NCBI RefSeq assembly: GCF_947492965.1 | Contig: NZ_CANLOZ010000012.1 | Location: 1-64,000 of the forward strand | DNA length: 64,000 nucleotides | DNA from: an uncultured Aquimarina sp. | GTDB taxonomy: Bacteria; Bacteroidota; Bacteroidia; Flavobacteriales; Flavobacteriaceae | Direction of reading: 5' to 3' | Part shown: positions 35,377-44,851 of the stretch, one piece after another | Position numbering within the stretch: position 1 is the stretch's first letter | Layout: every line of letters starts with the position of its first letter | Position numbers and translations under genes: made by a program | The notes under the pieces: generated by a model | What the model was told of the DNA's origin: nothing | Database searches by the model: none | What the model saw: only the letters and a program-made list of their open reading frames with translations

Positions 35377-36177
35377 ATGAGTGCTACTTTACAAATTGCG
35401 TTAATTCAATCTCATTTAGCATGGGAAAATCCAATCCAAAATAGAGCGGTATTTGAACAAAAAATCAAAGCCGTGAAACCCAAAACAGATCTAATTATCC
35501 TTCCGGAGATGTTTACCACAGGTTTTACAATGAATGCTGCTGAAGTTGCAGAAACTATGCATGGAGAAACGATAAAGTGGCTTCAGGAACTAGCTAAAGA
35601 AAAAGACTGTGCAATAGCGGGTAGTATCATTATAAAAGATAATAGTGCTTATTACAATCGTTTTTTGTTTGTGGAATCCAATGGAACTATTCAGAAGTAT
35701 GATAAACATCAATTATTCACTTTGGCCAAAGAAGACGAAGTGTTTACGGCTGGTAATGAAGAGGTTATAGTTGTATATAAAAATTGGAAAATTAAACCTC
35801 AGATTTGCTATGATCTTCGATTTCCTGTATGGGCAAGAAACACGGTTGAATATGATTTACTTTTGTATGTAGCTAGTTGGCCCAAACCTCGTATAAATGC
35901 GTGGGATGTCCTTTTGCAAGCCAGAGCTATTGAAAATATGTCCTATTGTGTGGGTGTAAATCGTGTCGGTCTAGATGGAAAAGGCTATGAGTACAATGGC
36001 CATTCTGCGGTATATGACGTGCTCGGTAATTCTGTTTTAGAAGAAAATCCTGTAGAAAAAGAAGTTGTTTTATATGCAACCTTAGATAAAGAGCATATCG
36101 AAAAAACTCGTAAAAAACTACCTTTCTTGCAGGATGCAGATCCTTTTAGAATTATTCCAAAACAAAAGTTTGTTTGA
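35377..36177 (+). CDS. Nitrilase-superfamily omega-amidase (YafV-like)
   Basis: A 266-residue C-N hydrolase with the full Glu-Lys-Cys triad: LIILPEMFTTGF (Glu), KYDKHQLFTLAKE (Lys) and QICYDLRFPVWARN (Cys). The FTTGF and KHQLF contexts are those of omega-amidases, which hydrolyse alpha-ketoglutaramate or ketosuccinamate formed in methionine salvage transamination. Its last 26 bases overlap the 3' end of the convergent lipoprotein gene. Confidence 0.88.
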   Translation: MSATLQIALIQSHLAWENPIQNRAVFEQKIKAVKPKTDLIILPEMFTTGFTMNAAEVAETMHGETIKWLQELAKEKDCAIAGSIIIKDNSAYYNRFLFVESNGTIQKYDKHQLFTLAKEDEVFTAGNEEVIVVYKNWKIKPQICYDLRFPVWARNTVEYDLLLYVASWPKPRINAWDVLLQARAIENMSYCVGVNRVGLDGKGYEYNGHSAVYDVLGNSVLEENPVEKEVVLYATLDKEHIEKTRKKLPFLQDADPFRIIPKQKFV

Positions 36178-37765
36178 GTTCCCAGTTAGCCCGAACTTCT
36201 AGGACTTCTGGGAAGTAGATTACTTTTTCTGCTTGTAGGCCTTTTAGGAAATTACCAGTATCCCATTTCCCGTTTTTATTATTATCAAGGATTACACGTA
36301 AATTGTATTTTCCTGGATCGAGATTATCAAAAACAGCAGTTTCTTGTTTTGTGACAATTTTTTCATCAATAAACTTTCCTTTTTCGTCAGTAGCTTGGAT
36401 GATAACAGGATATTGTTTTACATTCTCTAAAGTAAAAAAGATGGTGCCGTAGTCTGCTAATTTTTTGGTTCTAAAATTAATACTAATACTATCATTCACA
36501 TTTCCAATAAAATCGGTCACTGCTTCTGGTAACAACTCTAGTTTGTATGCATTACTTTCAGTTCTTTCAAAAGTAAATTTAGCTTCATTCTTAGTTGTAT
36601 TTAACGCAACAGAAAATGGAACTTCTAGTGTGTCTTTATCTACTAACTTAATAAGCTTGTCATCAATTTTCTCCAGTGGTGTATTAGAATAAAGTGTAAA
36701 ATCTTCATCAAATGCCAAACTTCCTTTAGCATTACTACTTAATTTGATAGAATCTTTATACTGGTCTTTGAACCTGGCAACTAACGTATCTCTAAAATTT
36801 TTACTGTTAGCAACTTCAAAAATTAAAGAATCTGCTTCAAAGAAAGGTCTAAACCAATAATGTAAGGTGTCTTTTTCTCTATCCGGAAAGATGCGAGTTT
36901 CAAAGTTTTCTGGAGTATTACTAAGTAACTTTATTTTCATTGAATCTAATTCCCCTTCATATCCAAAAACGAAAGAGTTTTTAGAAAGCTGTTTTGGTTT
37001 AAGTGCTTTAAAATCCAAGACTTCTTTAAATAAATTGATGGTAAATACCTTTGCGGTGTCTTCTGGTAGTGTTACTATTTCTTCGTAAAAACCAATTTTA
37101 TCTTGCTTTGGTTGATAGGTATAATTAGAAGAAGCGTCTTTTAGAGCAATAAGTTTATATTTCCCTTCTTTTAAATTGTCTAGGTCAAAATTTATACTGT
37201 CTAAAGTGCTGGTAACATATCTTGGTACTTCATTAAAAACAAGAGAGTCAGAATAATTTTCATTGATTTCATATAAGGCAACGCTTATAAACGGATCTGG
37301 CTTTTTTTCAAGAGCGTCTGCCACTACACCTTGTATTCTTAGTGAATCTAATGAATCTCCCGTAGAAAAAACGTATCTAAAAAAAGGATTAGGATTTCCT
37401 TCATTATTGTCTACAATACTTTGTCCAAAATTTATACTGTATGTTGTATTTTCTAATAAAGTGTCTAAAAATTTAATCTTGATGTATTTATTGGCAGCAC
37501 CTAATGGAGTAATTTCGGGTTTAGGATCCATCGGTGGAGATATAATAATCTGTTTTTGAGCGTCTTCTAGCTTCACATATTCATCAAAATAAATTCGAAT
37601 TTCTTTTCTATTAAAATTTGTAGAATAATTAGGAGGAGTAGCTTTCACAAATTTTGGAGGAATTTCATCTTTTTCACCACCAGTTATTGTACCTTTTTTT
37701 GCACAACTGATAATTAATAATAAAGAGAAAATAGTAAATAGTACTGTATAGGATCTTTTATACAT
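36152..37765 (-). CDS. Ig-like domain lipoprotein, large, envelope-located
   Basis: A 537-residue lipoprotein (lipobox LLIISC at residues 16-21) with an N-terminal SbsA-type Ig-like domain (IPPKFVKATPPNYSTNFNRK, IRIYFDEYVKLEDAQKQIII, TTYSINFGQSIVDNNEGNPN) and a long beta-rich remainder. The C-terminal part (DNNKNGKWDTGNFLKGLQAE) looks like a CarboxypepD/starch-binding-type sandwich. Found as a core gene across Flavobacteriaceae without assigned function. It overlaps the nitrilase gene tail to tail by 26 bp. Confidence 0.82.
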   Translation of the reverse strand: MYKRSYTVLFTIFSLLLIISCAKKGTITGGEKDEIPPKFVKATPPNYSTNFNRKEIRIYFDEYVKLEDAQKQIIISPPMDPKPEITPLGAANKYIKIKFLDTLLENTTYSINFGQSIVDNNEGNPNPFFRYVFSTGDSLDSLRIQGVVADALEKKPDPFISVALYEINENYSDSLVFNEVPRYVTSTLDSINFDLDNLKEGKYKLIALKDASSNYTYQPKQDKIGFYEEIVTLPEDTAKVFTINLFKEVLDFKALKPKQLSKNSFVFGYEGELDSMKIKLLSNTPENFETRIFPDREKDTLHYWFRPFFEADSLIFEVANSKNFRDTLVARFKDQYKDSIKLSSNAKGSLAFDEDFTLYSNTPLEKIDDKLIKLVDKDTLEVPFSVALNTTKNEAKFTFERTESNAYKLELLPEAVTDFIGNVNDSISINFRTKKLADYGTIFFTLENVKQYPVIIQATDEKGKFIDEKIVTKQETAVFDNLDPGKYNLRVILDNNKNGKWDTGNFLKGLQAEKVIYFPEVLEVRANWELKQTFVLE

Positions 37766-37823
37766 AGCTCCGTTACGATTTTTAAAGACACAAAGAAACG
37801 ACTATTTATAACAAACAAAAAAT

Positions 37824-38504
37824 CTATACGGTGATCGCCATAGTGGCAATACTTATTTTAATACCTGGTATGGATTTCAAAACTTGAATACATGCTTCTA
37901 GTGTTGCTCCTGTAGTTACAATATCGTCTACAATTAATATATGTTTATCTATTAATAGAGACTCATTTTCGATTGCGAATGTTTCAGAAGTATTTGACCA
38001 ACGAGAAAAACGATTTTTCTTTGATTGTTTCTCGTTGTAAGAATTTTTTTTCAAAACAAAATCGATATAATCCGCCTGTAATTGGGTGGCAATTTCTCTT
38101 CCAAATTTCTCCACCTGATTATAACCTCGCTCTCGTAATCTTTTAGGATGTAAAGGCACTGGTATGATTGCGTTAATATTCTGATATGCATCTGATTGCA
38201 GTAGTTCTTGGCCTAGCCATATCCCTAGCTCTTTTCCAATTTCTTGTTGTCCTCGATACTTTAAATTATGCATAAGATTTTGCACCAAACTATCTTTTTC
38301 AAACACGAACAAAGAGGTCGCATTTTCTATTTTAGCACGCCCATAAAATACTTTTTCGATCTTTTTAGCGTTAACCTTATGGAAATTACCCAACGGAAGC
38401 TTGTGTCTGCAAGAGGAACATAAGACCTTTTCGTTTTTATATAATGGACTGTCGCAAGCAGCACAATATATAGGGAAAAATAAATAAGCTAAGTCGCTTA
38501 ACAT
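37824..38504 (-). CDS. comF: ComF-family phosphoribosyltransferase-like protein
   Basis: A 226-residue ComF protein with an N-terminal four-Cys zinc finger (CAACDSPLY and LCSSCRHKL) and a C-terminal PRTase fold with the PRPP loop VDDIVTTGATLEAC. Other family blocks are IIPVPLHPKRLRERGYNQVE and KNSYNEKQSKKNRFSRWSN. ComF supports DNA uptake in competent bacteria; in Bacteroidota its role is not proven. Convergent/divergent neighbours give no operon context. Confidence 0.9.
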   Translation of the reverse strand: MLSDLAYLFFPIYCAACDSPLYKNEKVLCSSCRHKLPLGNFHKVNAKKIEKVFYGRAKIENATSLFVFEKDSLVQNLMHNLKYRGQQEIGKELGIWLGQELLQSDAYQNINAIIPVPLHPKRLRERGYNQVEKFGREIATQLQADYIDFVLKKNSYNEKQSKKNRFSRWSNTSETFAIENESLLIDKHILIVDDIVTTGATLEACIQVLKSIPGIKISIATMAITV

Positions 38505-38582
38505 ATTAGGTGAATTAACATTAATTATTATATTTAACTAAATTTACTATATAACGTAACCATCAAAAATTAGAAATTTATT

Positions 38583-39464
38583 ATGACAACTCAAAACAAT
38601 AACTTGACCCTTAAGATACTAATCGGTGTTCTGGGAGCTCTTTTATTAATTCTGGGGATCTTCACGTATAAGTTTTACAACGAAGAAAAGAGAGAAAAAG
38701 CAATTTTGCAACAAGAAAAAGATTTAATTGAAAGCGAATTAGGAGAATTAATAACAAAGTATGATAATGCTATTGCTCTTAATGAAGTGATGGACGATCA
38801 TTTATTAAAAGAAAAACAACGTGTTGTTGTTTTATTAGATAGCTTAAAAGATTATGAAGCTAATGTTGCATTAATCGCACGTTACAGAAGAGAAGTTAGT
38901 AAGTTGAAGAAAGAGCGTGAAAGATTATTCAAATTAGCGGATAGTTTAACGACTGCAAATGCTCAGCTAGCAACAGATCTTGATAGTACTTCTACAGCAC
39001 TTTCTGAAAGAATCGTATTCTCAGATTCTCTTGCAAATCAGAATAGTAAACTTGCTGAAATCGTAGAAAGAGGTTCTGCATTACAAGCTTCTGGTATTAA
39101 AGCAGAAGGAGTAAGAGTTCGTAATAGCGGTAAAATAGTTACAACTTCTAGATCTAGTAGAGCAGAAAAAGTGAGAGTATGTTTTACATTATCACCTAAC
39201 AAGTTAACAGAAAAAGGTGATAAAGAATTATTCGTTCAGGTAATTAATCCTGAAAACAATCTTATTGGAGATAAAATTTCAGTAAACTTTGATGATGCTG
39301 TATTAACCTATAGTGGTCGTAATAAAGTGTTCTATGAGAATGATGCGCTAGACGTTTGTGTATTAGTGGATGCTGAAGAAGGAGAGTTGATGAAAGGAAA
39401 TTATGTAGTGAATTTATTCTCTGGACCAAGAATGATTTCTAACACTCAATTTGAATTAAAGTAA
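38583..39464 (+). CDS. Membrane-anchored coiled-coil protein, conserved, function unknown
   Basis: A 293-residue protein with one N-terminal membrane helix (LKILIGVLGALLLILGIFTY, residues 10-29), a long coiled coil to about residue 165 (heptads through EKDLIESELGELITKYD and RREVSKLKKERERLFKLADS) and a C-terminal beta domain (KVRVCFTLSPNKLTEKGDKE, YVVNLFSGPRMISNTQFELK). The beta domain is probably periplasmic. This layout is common in Flavobacteriaceae; no activity is known to me. A strong terminator follows, so it is monocistronic. Confidence 0.8.
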   Translation: MTTQNNNLTLKILIGVLGALLLILGIFTYKFYNEEKREKAILQQEKDLIESELGELITKYDNAIALNEVMDDHLLKEKQRVVVLLDSLKDYEANVALIARYRREVSKLKKERERLFKLADSLTTANAQLATDLDSTSTALSERIVFSDSLANQNSKLAEIVERGSALQASGIKAEGVRVRNSGKIVTTSRSSRAEKVRVCFTLSPNKLTEKGDKELFVQVINPENNLIGDKISVNFDDAVLTYSGRNKVFYENDALDVCVLVDAEEGELMKGNYVVNLFSGPRMISNTQFELK

Positions 39465-39484
39465 ATAGTTCTTATTGCATATAT

Positions 39485-39519
39485 AACCACCATATTTTGA
39501 GTAATATGGTGGTTTTTTT
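39485..39519 (+). terminator. Rho-independent terminator
   Basis: AACCACCATATT (39485-39496) and AATATGGTGGTT (39503-39514) form a 12-bp perfect stem followed by T's, 20 bp past the coiled-coil gene. Confidence 0.92.
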
Positions 39520-39591
39520 ATGTTTTTGTGAGAAATTACTTTGTAAGCACATTAATTGAATAATTTCGTTTTCAATTGTGGTAAATTCAAT

Positions 39592-39599
39592 TATTTTTG
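39592..39599 (+). promoter_or_regulatory. -7 box of glyS, implying a near-leaderless mRNA
   Basis: TATTTTTG ends four bases before the glyS ATG (39604), with the context TATTTTTGCGCCATGG. rbfA has almost the same sequence (TATTTTTGCACCATGG). Transcription should begin at or beside the start codon. Confidence 0.6.
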
Positions 39600-39603
39600 C
39601 GCC

Positions 39604-41139
39604 ATGGCAAATCAAGAAGATAAATTTAAGAAGGTAATAGCCCATGCCAAGGAGTATGGGTATATTTTTGGTTCTAGTGAAATCTATGATGGATTGAGTG
39701 CTGTATATGATTACGGACAAAATGGGGCTGAACTGAAGAAAAATATTAGAGAATATTGGTGGAAAAGTATGGTTTATATGCATCAAAATATTGTCGGTTT
39801 AGATGCAGCAATATTTATGCACCCTACTACTTGGAAAGCATCAGGCCATGTAGATGCGTTTAATGATCCATTAATTGATAACAAAGACTCTAAAAAAAGA
39901 TATAGAGCAGATGTATTGTTGGAAGACTATGCTGAAAAACAATATCAGAAAGCTCAAAAAGAAATCGCAAAAGCGAAAAAGCGTTTTGGAGATGATTTTG
40001 ATGAAGAGCAATTTGTTACTACAAATCCAAGAGTTGTAAAATATCTTTCAGAACAAAAAAGAGTACTTCAACGAATGGCGAAATCTTTGGAGAATGAAGA
40101 TTTAGCTGATGTAAAAGCATTAATTGAAGAACTGGGTATCGCTGATCCAGAAACAGGCTCTAAAAATTGGACAGACGTTAGACAGTTTAATTTGATGTTT
40201 GGCACAAAACTGGGTGCTTCAGCAGAATCAGCTACTGATTTGTATTTGAGACCAGAGACGGCTCAGGGAATCTTTGTGAACTTTCTTAATGTTCAGAAAA
40301 CAGGTAGAATGAAAATACCTTTTGGTATTGCACAAACGGGTAAAGCATTTAGAAACGAAATCGTAGCGAGACAGTTTATTTTCAGGATGCGTGAGTTTGA
40401 ACAAATGGAGATGCAATTTTTTGTAAGACCAGGAGAAGAAATGAAGTGGTATGAATACTGGAAAGAAACCCGTTTGAACTGGCATTTATCATTAGGATTA
40501 GGGAAAGAAAACTATCGTTTTCATGATCACGATAAATTAGCACATTATGCGAATGCTGCTGCGGATATAGAATTTAATTTTCCTTTCGGATTTAAAGAAT
40601 TAGAAGGGATTCATTCTAGAACAGATTTTGATCTTAAAGCGCATGAAGAATATTCTGGTAAGAAACTTCAATTCTTTGATCCAGAATTAAAAGAAAGCTA
40701 TGTTCCTTATGTAGTAGAAACATCAGTAGGATTGGATCGAATGTTCTTAGCGGTATTTTCTACGGCTTTACAGGATGAGGTATTAGAAGATGGTTCTAGT
40801 AGAGTAGTATTAAAACTTCCTGCGGTTGTAGCACCTGTAAAAGCAGCGATATTACCATTAGTGAAAAAGGATGGTTTGCCGGAAGTAGCCGAAAAGATTG
40901 TAGAAGATCTAAAATGGAAATTCAATGTAGCTTACGATGAGAAAGATGCAATTGGAAGACGTTATAGAAGACAAGATGCTGCAGGAACTCCAATCTGTAT
41001 TACGGTAGATCACGATACGCTAACTGATCAAACGGTTACCATAAGAGATAGAGATACCATGGAACAAAAACGAGTTACTATCTCTGAATTAAAGTCTATT
41101 ATTTCAGAAAAAGTAGATGCAGAAAATTGGTTGAAATAA
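39604..41139 (+). CDS. glyS: Glycyl-tRNA synthetase, dimeric class II type
   Basis: Charges tRNA-Gly. The 511-residue protein is the single-chain alpha2 type (as in Gram-positives and eukaryotes) rather than the E. coli two-subunit form. Class II motifs: YLRPETAQGIFVNF, motif 2 GKAFRNEIVARQFIFRMREF followed by EQMEMQFF, and motif 3 region VVETSVGLDRMFLAV. The frame is open from 39556, but the -7 box at 39592-39599 and the usual MANQEDKFKKV start fix ATG 39604. Confidence 0.97.
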   Translation: MANQEDKFKKVIAHAKEYGYIFGSSEIYDGLSAVYDYGQNGAELKKNIREYWWKSMVYMHQNIVGLDAAIFMHPTTWKASGHVDAFNDPLIDNKDSKKRYRADVLLEDYAEKQYQKAQKEIAKAKKRFGDDFDEEQFVTTNPRVVKYLSEQKRVLQRMAKSLENEDLADVKALIEELGIADPETGSKNWTDVRQFNLMFGTKLGASAESATDLYLRPETAQGIFVNFLNVQKTGRMKIPFGIAQTGKAFRNEIVARQFIFRMREFEQMEMQFFVRPGEEMKWYEYWKETRLNWHLSLGLGKENYRFHDHDKLAHYANAAADIEFNFPFGFKELEGIHSRTDFDLKAHEEYSGKKLQFFDPELKESYVPYVVETSVGLDRMFLAVFSTALQDEVLEDGSSRVVLKLPAVVAPVKAAILPLVKKDGLPEVAEKIVEDLKWKFNVAYDEKDAIGRRYRRQDAAGTPICITVDHDTLTDQTVTIRDRDTMEQKRVTISELKSIISEKVDAENWLK

Positions 41140-41158
41140 AACTGAATTGTAAATATAT

Positions 41159-41187
41159 AAAACCACCTAGAAACGGTGGTTTTTTTA
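41159..41187 (+). terminator. Rho-independent terminator of glyS
   Basis: AAAACCACC (41159-41167) and GGTGGTTTT (41175-41183) form a perfect stem with a T-run, 20 bp past the glyS stop. Confidence 0.9.
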
Positions 41188-41310
41188 TGCGTATCAAAAT
41201 GTAGTAGTTTCTTAGTAGGGTTTTATTAAACAAGCTTGTTTATTATTTAGAACTAACTTGATAGGATTATTTAAATAATTTTATCAATTTAACGTTACAC
41301 TATAGTATAA

Positions 41311-41343
41311 GGAGATTTCATTTGTAAGAAATCTCCTTTGTTT
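41311..41343 (+). terminator. Second terminator-like hairpin in the glyS-downstream gap
   Basis: GGAGATTTC (41311-41319) and GAAATCTCC (41328-41336) form a 9-bp perfect stem followed by TTTGTTTTC. It is about 125 bp beyond the glyS terminator and no gene lies between them. The 314-bp gap 41140-41453 otherwise shows only AT-rich sequence. Confidence 0.6.
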
Positions 41344-41453
41344 TCTGTAGAAATGATAGATTAAGTGCTTAGTTTTTACCATTTTTTGAAGTTTAATTGT
41401 ATTTTAGACCAGAAATCGAAAACAAACTCATCTTAAAACTCTCTGATTAAGCT

Positions 41454-44438
41454 ATGAAAAGGATTCTTTTCTTTTCTTTTATGTTGTATTGTATAGCTGG
41501 TTTTACTCAAAATAAAAAAACCAGTAATGCGACCTTGGTTACTTCTTCCAGCTATATGAAAGAGGTGGGTCCTTTAATAGGTAAAAAATTAATACCTGAA
41601 GAGCCTAGAGAGGGTGAAGTAAATCCAAAAAGAACAGATGCTAATAAAATAGTGCCTGGCAAAGGTTTACCAAGACAACAGGATGCGTTAATTGCTCAAC
41701 AAAAGAGAGCAGGAGCTTTTAGAAATAGTAAAACACCTTCTTTAGTATTTGAGACTAATTCTAGTACAGTTTCACCCTCGGACCCATCGGGTGCGATAGG
41801 ACCTAATCACTTCGTAAGCGCCAAGAACTCGGCATTTGCTATTCATGATAGAAATGGGAATGTGCTCGTGCCATCAACTTCATTGGCTAATATTTTTCCA
41901 GGTGAAACCTTAGGAGATCCCATCGTTTTTTATGATAGTTTTGCAGATAGATTTGTGATTACGCAATTTAGCGATACTCCGAACGGGTTTTTAGTGGCTG
42001 TCTGTAGAGGTTCTGATCCAGTGAATGATGGATGGTTTACATATAGATTTAATACAGGTAGTTTTCCAGATTATACAAAATTCTCTATTTGGTCAGACGG
42101 TTATTATGTAACAGCCAATAAAGATCAAGGACAACAAATGACAAGTGAAGTTGTTTTTGTTATTGATAGAGAGCAAATGCTTGCTGGAGCTAATACTGCA
42201 CAAATGATTGGTTTTCCATTACCAGGAGCAAGAATAGGTGGTTTTTATAGTCCAGCGTCTTTTAATGCGATAGGAAATACTTTACCGCCAGAAGGGGATG
42301 CTAAAATAATTTATTTTCAGGATGATGATTGGGAGGGAGTGAGTGAAGATGCCTTAAAATTGTGGACCATCAATGTGGATTGGGTGAATCCTGACCTGTC
42401 AACAATTACAGAGGCAGAAGAATTAACAGTTAGTAATGGAAATATTACCCCTTTTGATTCTACTTTTGATGGAGGTTCTTTTGCGAATTTACCTCAACCT
42501 GGAACTGGTGGTCAAGACATAGATGTTTTACAAGGAACAGTAATGTATGCCACCAATTATAGAAGATTTTGTGATTATAATTCGGTGGTACTTAATTTTC
42601 CTGTAGACATAGATACCCGGCAAAATTCTGATAATATTTCCGCTATAAGATGGTATGAACTTCGACAAAATGGAGATGGTCAATCATGGTCTGTTTATCA
42701 GGAAGGAACATATACTTCACCAGATGGTAAAAGCGCATGGTGTGGTAGTATGGCAATGGATGTCTTTGGTAATATAGGAATGGGATATACTACTATGGGT
42801 ACAGTTGCAGATGGGGCAAATCAGGATAGTTTTGCTTCAATAAGGTATACTGGACGATTAGCAGATGATCCTTTAGGAACCATGACGTTTGTAGAAGAAA
42901 CTATCGCTGTTGGTACAGATGTAGATCAAACGACTCGAAATCGTTACGGGGATTATGCTCAGATAACAGTAGACCCAAGAGATGATCAAACTTTTTGGCA
43001 TATTGCTGAATATTTTGAGAATTCTGGTAATAATGCGAGAAATATTGTAGGGGTATTTAAAATTGCTGAAAATGTTAGTAATGATGTAGGAGTTATTCGC
43101 ATTGACGCTCCAGAAGATGCAACGTTTACCACTTCTGAGACAATTACAGTAACCCTTAAGAATTTCGGGACTACTACCCAAAGTAATATTCCTGTTAGCT
43201 ATTCTATAAACGGAGGAGCTTCAGTAAATGAAATTTTTACAGGAACTATCTCTCCAGGACAAACCGCATCGTTTACATTTAATACTACCGCAGATCTAAC
43301 TAGCGGAACAGTTTCTACTATTGAAGCGGAGACTAATTTAGTTGGGGATATAACTCCAGAAAATAATTGTGCAAATAGAGAAGCTAATAATTTATTTCTT
43401 AATGATGTTGGAGTGATTAGTTTAGTATCACCTGTTTCTGGAGGTGGAATTTCTTCGGCTGAAACAATTACCATACTCATTAGAAATTATGGAGGTTCTG
43501 TTCAATCTAATATTCCAGTATTTTATGCTATAGACGGAGGAGATGTGATTAGCGAAACTTTTACTGGATCTATACCTGTTGGAGAGTCTGCAGAATATAC
43601 TTTTACTGCTACAGCCGATTTATCAGCTTTTGACAGTTATAACTTTCAGATAGGTACTTCGTTAACTTCTGACCAAGATACAGCTAATGATGTTATTTCC
43701 AGAGTGGTTGTACATCAACTTTGTGCGCCAACATCCGATTGTTTGAGATTTGGAGATGGATTATCTTCCTTTGTACTTTCTAATATTTCAAATAGAGACA
43801 TTCAATGTGGTAACGGTTATGAAGATTTTACAGATCTGGTAATTAATCTAGATAGATCTTTAGGTGTTTATTCGCTTACAGTTCAGGCTGGTTTTGCTGA
43901 AGGTGATGCAGAACAGCTTTCTTTGTGGATAGATCTGGATGATGATGCAGTTTTTGAAGATGAAGAGTTAATCATAAGTAATGAAGTAATATCTCAAGAG
44001 AATGTGGATCAAACATTTCTTTTCTCCTTGCCAAGTGATGCTCCGTTGGGCACACATATTTTAAGAGTAAGAGCTGGTGATACTAATACAAACAATGGAG
44101 CAAGGCTTAACGAGCCTTGTGGATCAATGCAATTTGGAACTACGCATGATTATACTGTAGAAATTGGAGAAAATACCAATCCAAATTCAGACCTTACAGT
44201 TTTGAGCCAACCGAATAACCAGTTTTTGATTACTATGAGCGATAGTAATGCAGATGATAGACTTAGGTTGAGTATTTACAGTATTACAGGTAAAACAATT
44301 GTTTCTAATTTTGTAGATAAAGATGCTAATAGCAGATTTACCTATTTGTTAGATATGTCTTTTGCCAGCACAGGTATTTATTTTGTTAGATTAGGAAGTG
44401 GTAAAACTGGAAAGTCTGCAAAATTCTCAGTAAACTAA
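41454..44438 (+). CDS. Secreted T9SS-sorted protein with CARDB repeats and GEVED domain
   Basis: A 994-residue exported protein: signal peptide (MKRILFFSFMLYCIAGFTQ), a large N-terminal propeller-like region (about 60-530; SDPSGAIGPNHFVSAKNSAF), two CARDB/Ig-like repeats starting NDVGVIRIDAPEDAT and NDVGVISLVSPVSGG (about residues 542-650 and 655-760), a GEVED domain (LSLWIDLDDDAVFEDEELII), and a C-terminal type A T9SS sorting domain (LRLSIYSITGKTIVSNF ... STGIYFVRLGSGKTGKSAKF). It should cross the outer membrane by the type IX system and be anchored or released. The catalytic role, if any, is unknown. Confidence 0.88.
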   Translation: MKRILFFSFMLYCIAGFTQNKKTSNATLVTSSSYMKEVGPLIGKKLIPEEPREGEVNPKRTDANKIVPGKGLPRQQDALIAQQKRAGAFRNSKTPSLVFETNSSTVSPSDPSGAIGPNHFVSAKNSAFAIHDRNGNVLVPSTSLANIFPGETLGDPIVFYDSFADRFVITQFSDTPNGFLVAVCRGSDPVNDGWFTYRFNTGSFPDYTKFSIWSDGYYVTANKDQGQQMTSEVVFVIDREQMLAGANTAQMIGFPLPGARIGGFYSPASFNAIGNTLPPEGDAKIIYFQDDDWEGVSEDALKLWTINVDWVNPDLSTITEAEELTVSNGNITPFDSTFDGGSFANLPQPGTGGQDIDVLQGTVMYATNYRRFCDYNSVVLNFPVDIDTRQNSDNISAIRWYELRQNGDGQSWSVYQEGTYTSPDGKSAWCGSMAMDVFGNIGMGYTTMGTVADGANQDSFASIRYTGRLADDPLGTMTFVEETIAVGTDVDQTTRNRYGDYAQITVDPRDDQTFWHIAEYFENSGNNARNIVGVFKIAENVSNDVGVIRIDAPEDATFTTSETITVTLKNFGTTTQSNIPVSYSINGGASVNEIFTGTISPGQTASFTFNTTADLTSGTVSTIEAETNLVGDITPENNCANREANNLFLNDVGVISLVSPVSGGGISSAETITILIRNYGGSVQSNIPVFYAIDGGDVISETFTGSIPVGESAEYTFTATADLSAFDSYNFQIGTSLTSDQDTANDVISRVVVHQLCAPTSDCLRFGDGLSSFVLSNISNRDIQCGNGYEDFTDLVINLDRSLGVYSLTVQAGFAEGDAEQLSLWIDLDDDAVFEDEELIISNEVISQENVDQTFLFSLPSDAPLGTHILRVRAGDTNTNNGARLNEPCGSMQFGTTHDYTVEIGENTNPNSDLTVLSQPNNQFLITMSDSNADDRLRLSIYSITGKTIVSNFVDKDANSRFTYLLDMSFASTGIYFVRLGSGKTGKSAKFSVN

Positions 44439-44803
44439 TCTGTACGCTTACTAATTTCTATGATGGTTACAGGTCTAGCTTCTATACATCTGTTTCGCAT
44501 TCTTAAATTACCATACTTTACCCATACTTTTTCTGGAACCTCGTTTTCAAAAAAGTCTAAAAGATTTATAGGATCTAATTGATCTTTAGCATCATCTACC
44601 GTAAGTATATATGGACAATCTTTCGATTTAGAAGTCTTTAAGGTTGCTTTTTTAAGTCCTTTTTCTAGCATATCTGTTGCACTGATGTTTTGAGTACTTT
44701 CTTTTCCATTCTGGCCATCTTTTCCGTCTGCAGCTTTAGTAGTAATGCAGCTATAAAAAGAAATGAGAAGAATAAACAGGCAAATTTTTAAGGCATTTTT
44801 CAT
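44435..44803 (-). CDS. Small predicted lipoprotein, function unknown
   Basis: A 122-residue exported protein with a signal sequence and lipobox-like LISFYSC ending at residue 19. The mature part begins with a Gly/Asp/Asn-rich linker (GKDGQNGKES) and has two further Cys (KDCPYI, RNRCIEARP) that may pair. Its TAG stop overlaps the TAA of the T9SS gene. I do not recognise a family. Confidence 0.7.
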   Translation of the reverse strand: MKNALKICLFILLISFYSCITTKAADGKDGQNGKESTQNISATDMLEKGLKKATLKTSKSKDCPYILTVDDAKDQLDPINLLDFFENEVPEKVWVKYGNLRMRNRCIEARPVTIIEISKRTD

Positions 44804-44851
44804 GGTAATTAAAGAATTAAGAGATTTGTATTTGTAAAGATGAGAAAAATA

